From Methanoregulaceae archaeon (GTDB lineage Archaea > Halobacteriota > Methanomicrobia > Methanomicrobiales > Methanospirillaceae), in assembly GCA_019695435.1 (NCBI GenBank), contig JACTVF010000144.1, positions 1 through 6,363 of the forward strand: a stretch of DNA of 6,363 nucleotides. Direction: 5' to 3'. The number at the start of each line of letters is the position of its first letter. Position 1 is the first letter of the stretch. The notes below the pieces were generated by a model that made no database searches, was not told the DNA's origin, and was given only the letters and a program-made list of their open reading frames with translations. Both the position numbers and the translations under genes were made by a program. Below, piece by piece: positions 4,640 to 6,363 of the stretch.

Positions 4640-5272
4640 TTATTCTACTGGGCTGTTCCATCTTCTCCAACTTTCAGCAATAATAGACATAGCCATTCTT
4701 GTAACATATTGTTTAGGTGTAGGTTCTTTTCCACGAAATGTATGTCTATGAGATACTAAATAATCTTCATAACTTCTTCCATTAGTATCAACATATTCTT
4801 CAATAACCATTTCTCTAGCAGCAGTCATATTTGTAGCAACGAATTTATTATATTCACTTTGACCTGATCTAGTTGGATAATCACGATTAGAAACTGATCC
4901 TGGATGAGAAGCTAGATATTGAGGTGTATGATAACCATATCCAGCCATGTGAGCTAAACTTCCTAATTCTTCATGACCTAATGCTCTAGCTGATCTAGAA
5001 ACAACTCGATTTGATTTAACAAAATGATGAGCTTTCTTTGCAACTCTAGCAATATCTTCTTTAATTCCATAACCAGCTAAATGTGCAGCAGCAGCCAATT
5101 CTGGATGACCTGATGCTAAAGCACCTCTAGAAACTAAACGGTTTGATTTAACAAAACTATGAGCTTTCTTACCTAAATTAATTAGTTGATCAGTTCTTCG
5201 CCCAGCTCCTTCCATATTAGCTTTCTCTTCAGCAATTTCTTTTAATCTGTTTTGTAATTCACGATTTGACAT
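4640..5272 (-). CDS. Basic protein with two 37-residue repeats; possible core or membrane-active virion protein
   Basis: A 210-residue protein. After a short charged helix (1-20), two repeats occur at residues 33-69 and 77-113, 44 residues apart: KKAH-x-FVKSNR-(L/V)-VSR, then GH-x-EL, then AH-x-AGYG. Each pairs a basic amphipathic segment with an Ala/Gly-rich hydrophobic one, as in DNA-condensing or membrane-disrupting virion peptides, though no family is proven. Residues 114-135 are a Ser/Pro/Tyr linker. Residues 138-207 look like a separate helical domain, ending in an Arg/Trp-rich segment (AESWRRW) reminiscent of small HMG-like DNA-binding ends in other viruses, with low certainty. The ATG at 5272 is the first and faces the divergent promoter. 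The gene precedes the packaging ATPase, consistent with a structural or core role. It could be a protease substrate, but no cleavage motif is identified. Confidence 0.75.
   Translation of the reverse strand: MSNRELQNRLKEIAEEKANMEGAGRRTDQLINLGKKAHSFVKSNRLVSRGALASGHPELAAAAHLAGYGIKEDIARVAKKAHHFVKSNRVVSRSARALGHEELGSLAHMAGYGYHTPQYLASHPGSVSNRDYPTRSGQSEYNKFVATNMTAAREMVIEEYVDTNGRSYEDYLVSHRHTFRGKEPTPKQYVTRMAMSIIAESWRRWNSPVE
4934..5176 (-). repeat. Internal coding duplication in the 210-residue protein
   Basis: Repeat 1 is coded at 5176-5066 and repeat 2 at 5044-4934. About two thirds of the residues agree, and conservation is strongest at KKAH-x-FVKSNR and at AH-x-AGYG. The spacer is seven residues. 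The copies differ at many bases, so the duplication is not recent. Confidence 0.8.
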
Positions 5273-5351
5273 TTCATACTATATTTTAAATCTTAATATA
5301 ATTTAGTTTTTTAATTTTGCTTAAGATTTTAATTTAATATTAAAAATAAGA
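5273..5351. promoter_or_regulatory. Divergent promoter between basic protein and capsid-like genes
   Basis: The 79-base gap holds AAATCTTAA at 5288-5296 and its inverse TTAAGATTT at 5321-5329, nine-base arms with 24 bases between. The plus-strand TCTTA core is about 56 bases before the capsid-like ATG, and the minus-strand core about 50 bases before the basic protein ATG. The two promoters would therefore overlap, each lying closer to the other gene, unlike the compact arrangement at 2274-2293. No other element is seen. Confidence 0.5.
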
Positions 5352-6363
5352 ATGCAGAGTAAAAATAATATTGAAACTAAAGATGATCAAATATACTATA
5401 ATATTAGTATTGTGAATAATGATTTAGTATCTAAAGTTGTAAACTTTCAACAACAGTTAACTGGAAATATTATTGATGATCCAAATGATTATTATCTAAG
5501 TTGTATAAGATTTTATTTGAATGGAACAAGTATGCCTTTATTTTTATTTCCTAATCCAAGTCCATATTATGTTTCTTTAACATATAAAACTTTCTCTGCA
5601 CAAGCAGCTTTAGCTTATGTGCCTCAACCAACTAGCATTTACCCTCAACCAGTTTATGAATATCAATACTTTGCAGATTTAGTTAATACTGCTTTAAAAC
5701 AATGTTTCACTAATTTAGGATTAGCTTCTGGAGGAACTTTACCTGTTGGTTCTGTAGCTCCTTATATATTGTATAATCCTAAAACTACTAAATTTGAAGT
5801 TTATGCTCAGATTGCTAATTATGATGAATCAATCACTTATCCAATTTCTTTATATATGAATGAATCTTTATTTGCTTTATTTAATAATTTTTGGGTTCAA
5901 TATTATGGTCAGAATTTACCAACTCGTCAAGATTATAGAATAAGAATTTTAAATTTATATGGTCAAAATTCAGCTCCTTTAGATCCTAGTGTTCCAACTG
6001 GGTATTATCGAATGGATCAAGAATGGATTAATTTAACTCCTTTTTGGGAACCTGTTAGTATTGTATTCAAAACTAATAGAATGGGTGTTAGATCAGAATA
6101 TATTCAAGGTGCTAATTTAACTACTAATTTAAATTCAGCTGTAAATCCAGGAACTGGTATTCCTTATGATAATGTTATGACAGATTTTATTCCTGCTTTT
6201 GGATATGGAGATGCTGCTGGATGGAGAACTGATTTAACTTACTATCCAACTTCACAATATCGATTAATTGATCTTTTAGGTTCTCAAAGTAATTATATTG
6301 ATTTATCTATCTTTTGGAAAAATCAACAAGGAGTTGAATATCCTTATGTTATCTCTCCAAACA
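5352..6363 (+). CDS. Probable minor capsid (penton) protein, 3' end outside the window
   Basis: The frame is open from the ATG at 5352 to the window edge: 337 codons and still open. An upstream in-frame stop at 5322-5324 supports this start. The protein is rich in Tyr, Asn, Pro and Phe with alternating hydrophobic residues, as in jelly-roll capsid proteins, and has no signal peptide or membrane helix. Near the N-terminus, DDPNDYYLSCIRFYLNGTS reads like the opening strand region of the minor capsid proteins of PLVs and virophages. Near the right edge, residues 297-323 contain YYP-x-x-x-YRLIDL, then IDLSIFW, a pattern I associate with the C-terminal part of those proteins, so the stop is probably not far beyond the window. 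Neighbouring packaging ATPase and protease genes support a capsid role. A major capsid protein or another virion protein cannot be fully excluded. Confidence 0.65.
   Translation, partial: MQSKNNIETKDDQIYYNISIVNNDLVSKVVNFQQQLTGNIIDDPNDYYLSCIRFYLNGTSMPLFLFPNPSPYYVSLTYKTFSAQAALAYVPQPTSIYPQPVYEYQYFADLVNTALKQCFTNLGLASGGTLPVGSVAPYILYNPKTTKFEVYAQIANYDESITYPISLYMNESLFALFNNFWVQYYGQNLPTRQDYRIRILNLYGQNSAPLDPSVPTGYYRMDQEWINLTPFWEPVSIVFKTNRMGVRSEYIQGANLTTNLNSAVNPGTGIPYDNVMTDFIPAFGYGDAAGWRTDLTYYPTSQYRLIDLLGSQSNYIDLSIFWKNQQGVEYPYVISPN

Overview
This is a strongly AT-rich, gene-dense fragment of a eukaryotic DNA virus or virus-like element, most likely a polinton-like virus (PLV; Preplasmiviricota), with a virophage as the main alternative. 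The case rests on three morphogenesis genes lying close together: an adenain/Ulp1-type cysteine protease (2308-2799) with a visible His-Asp-Gln-Cys set, an FtsK/HerA-A32-type genome-packaging ATPase (3680-4564, minus) with clear Walker A and B motifs, and an incomplete capsid-like gene at the right edge (5352 onward) that looks like the minor capsid (penton) protein. The major capsid protein, replication genes and integrase are not in the window. Introns, tRNAs and rRNAs were not seen. TAA and TGA both act as stops, so the code looks standard.

Layout, left to right: the 3' part of an unknown gene (1-339, plus); a 449-residue repetitive fibre-like protein (363-1712, minus); a 168-bp gene-free gap; a 107-residue short fibre paralogue ending in a coiled coil (1944-2267, minus); then, divergently, the protease, a coiled-coil protein of 99 residues and an unknown 159-residue protein (2308-3642, plus); then the ATPase and a 210-residue basic protein with an internal duplication (3680-5272, minus); and, divergently from that, the capsid-like gene. 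Both convergent junctions hold a long perfect palindrome and both divergent junctions hold copies of a TCTTA motif.

The non-coding sequence is the most striking part. Perfect 20-22 bp palindromes sit at the two convergent gene ends, a related near-perfect one lies beyond the short fibre gene, and another hairpin lies between two tandem genes. An (A/T)ATCTTA motif in AT-rich sequence precedes nearly every gene, including two long near-identical promoter copies. Hairpin-defined mRNA 3' ends are known in Mimivirus, and short TCT-containing late promoters are known in giant viruses and their virophages. The inference is that this element carries expression signals matched to a giant-virus-type transcription system.

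The genes fit one virion programme: the protease for maturation, the ATPase for packaging, the capsid-like protein for the shell, two fibre proteins with a shared start for host attachment, and a basic repeat protein that may sit in the core or act at membranes.
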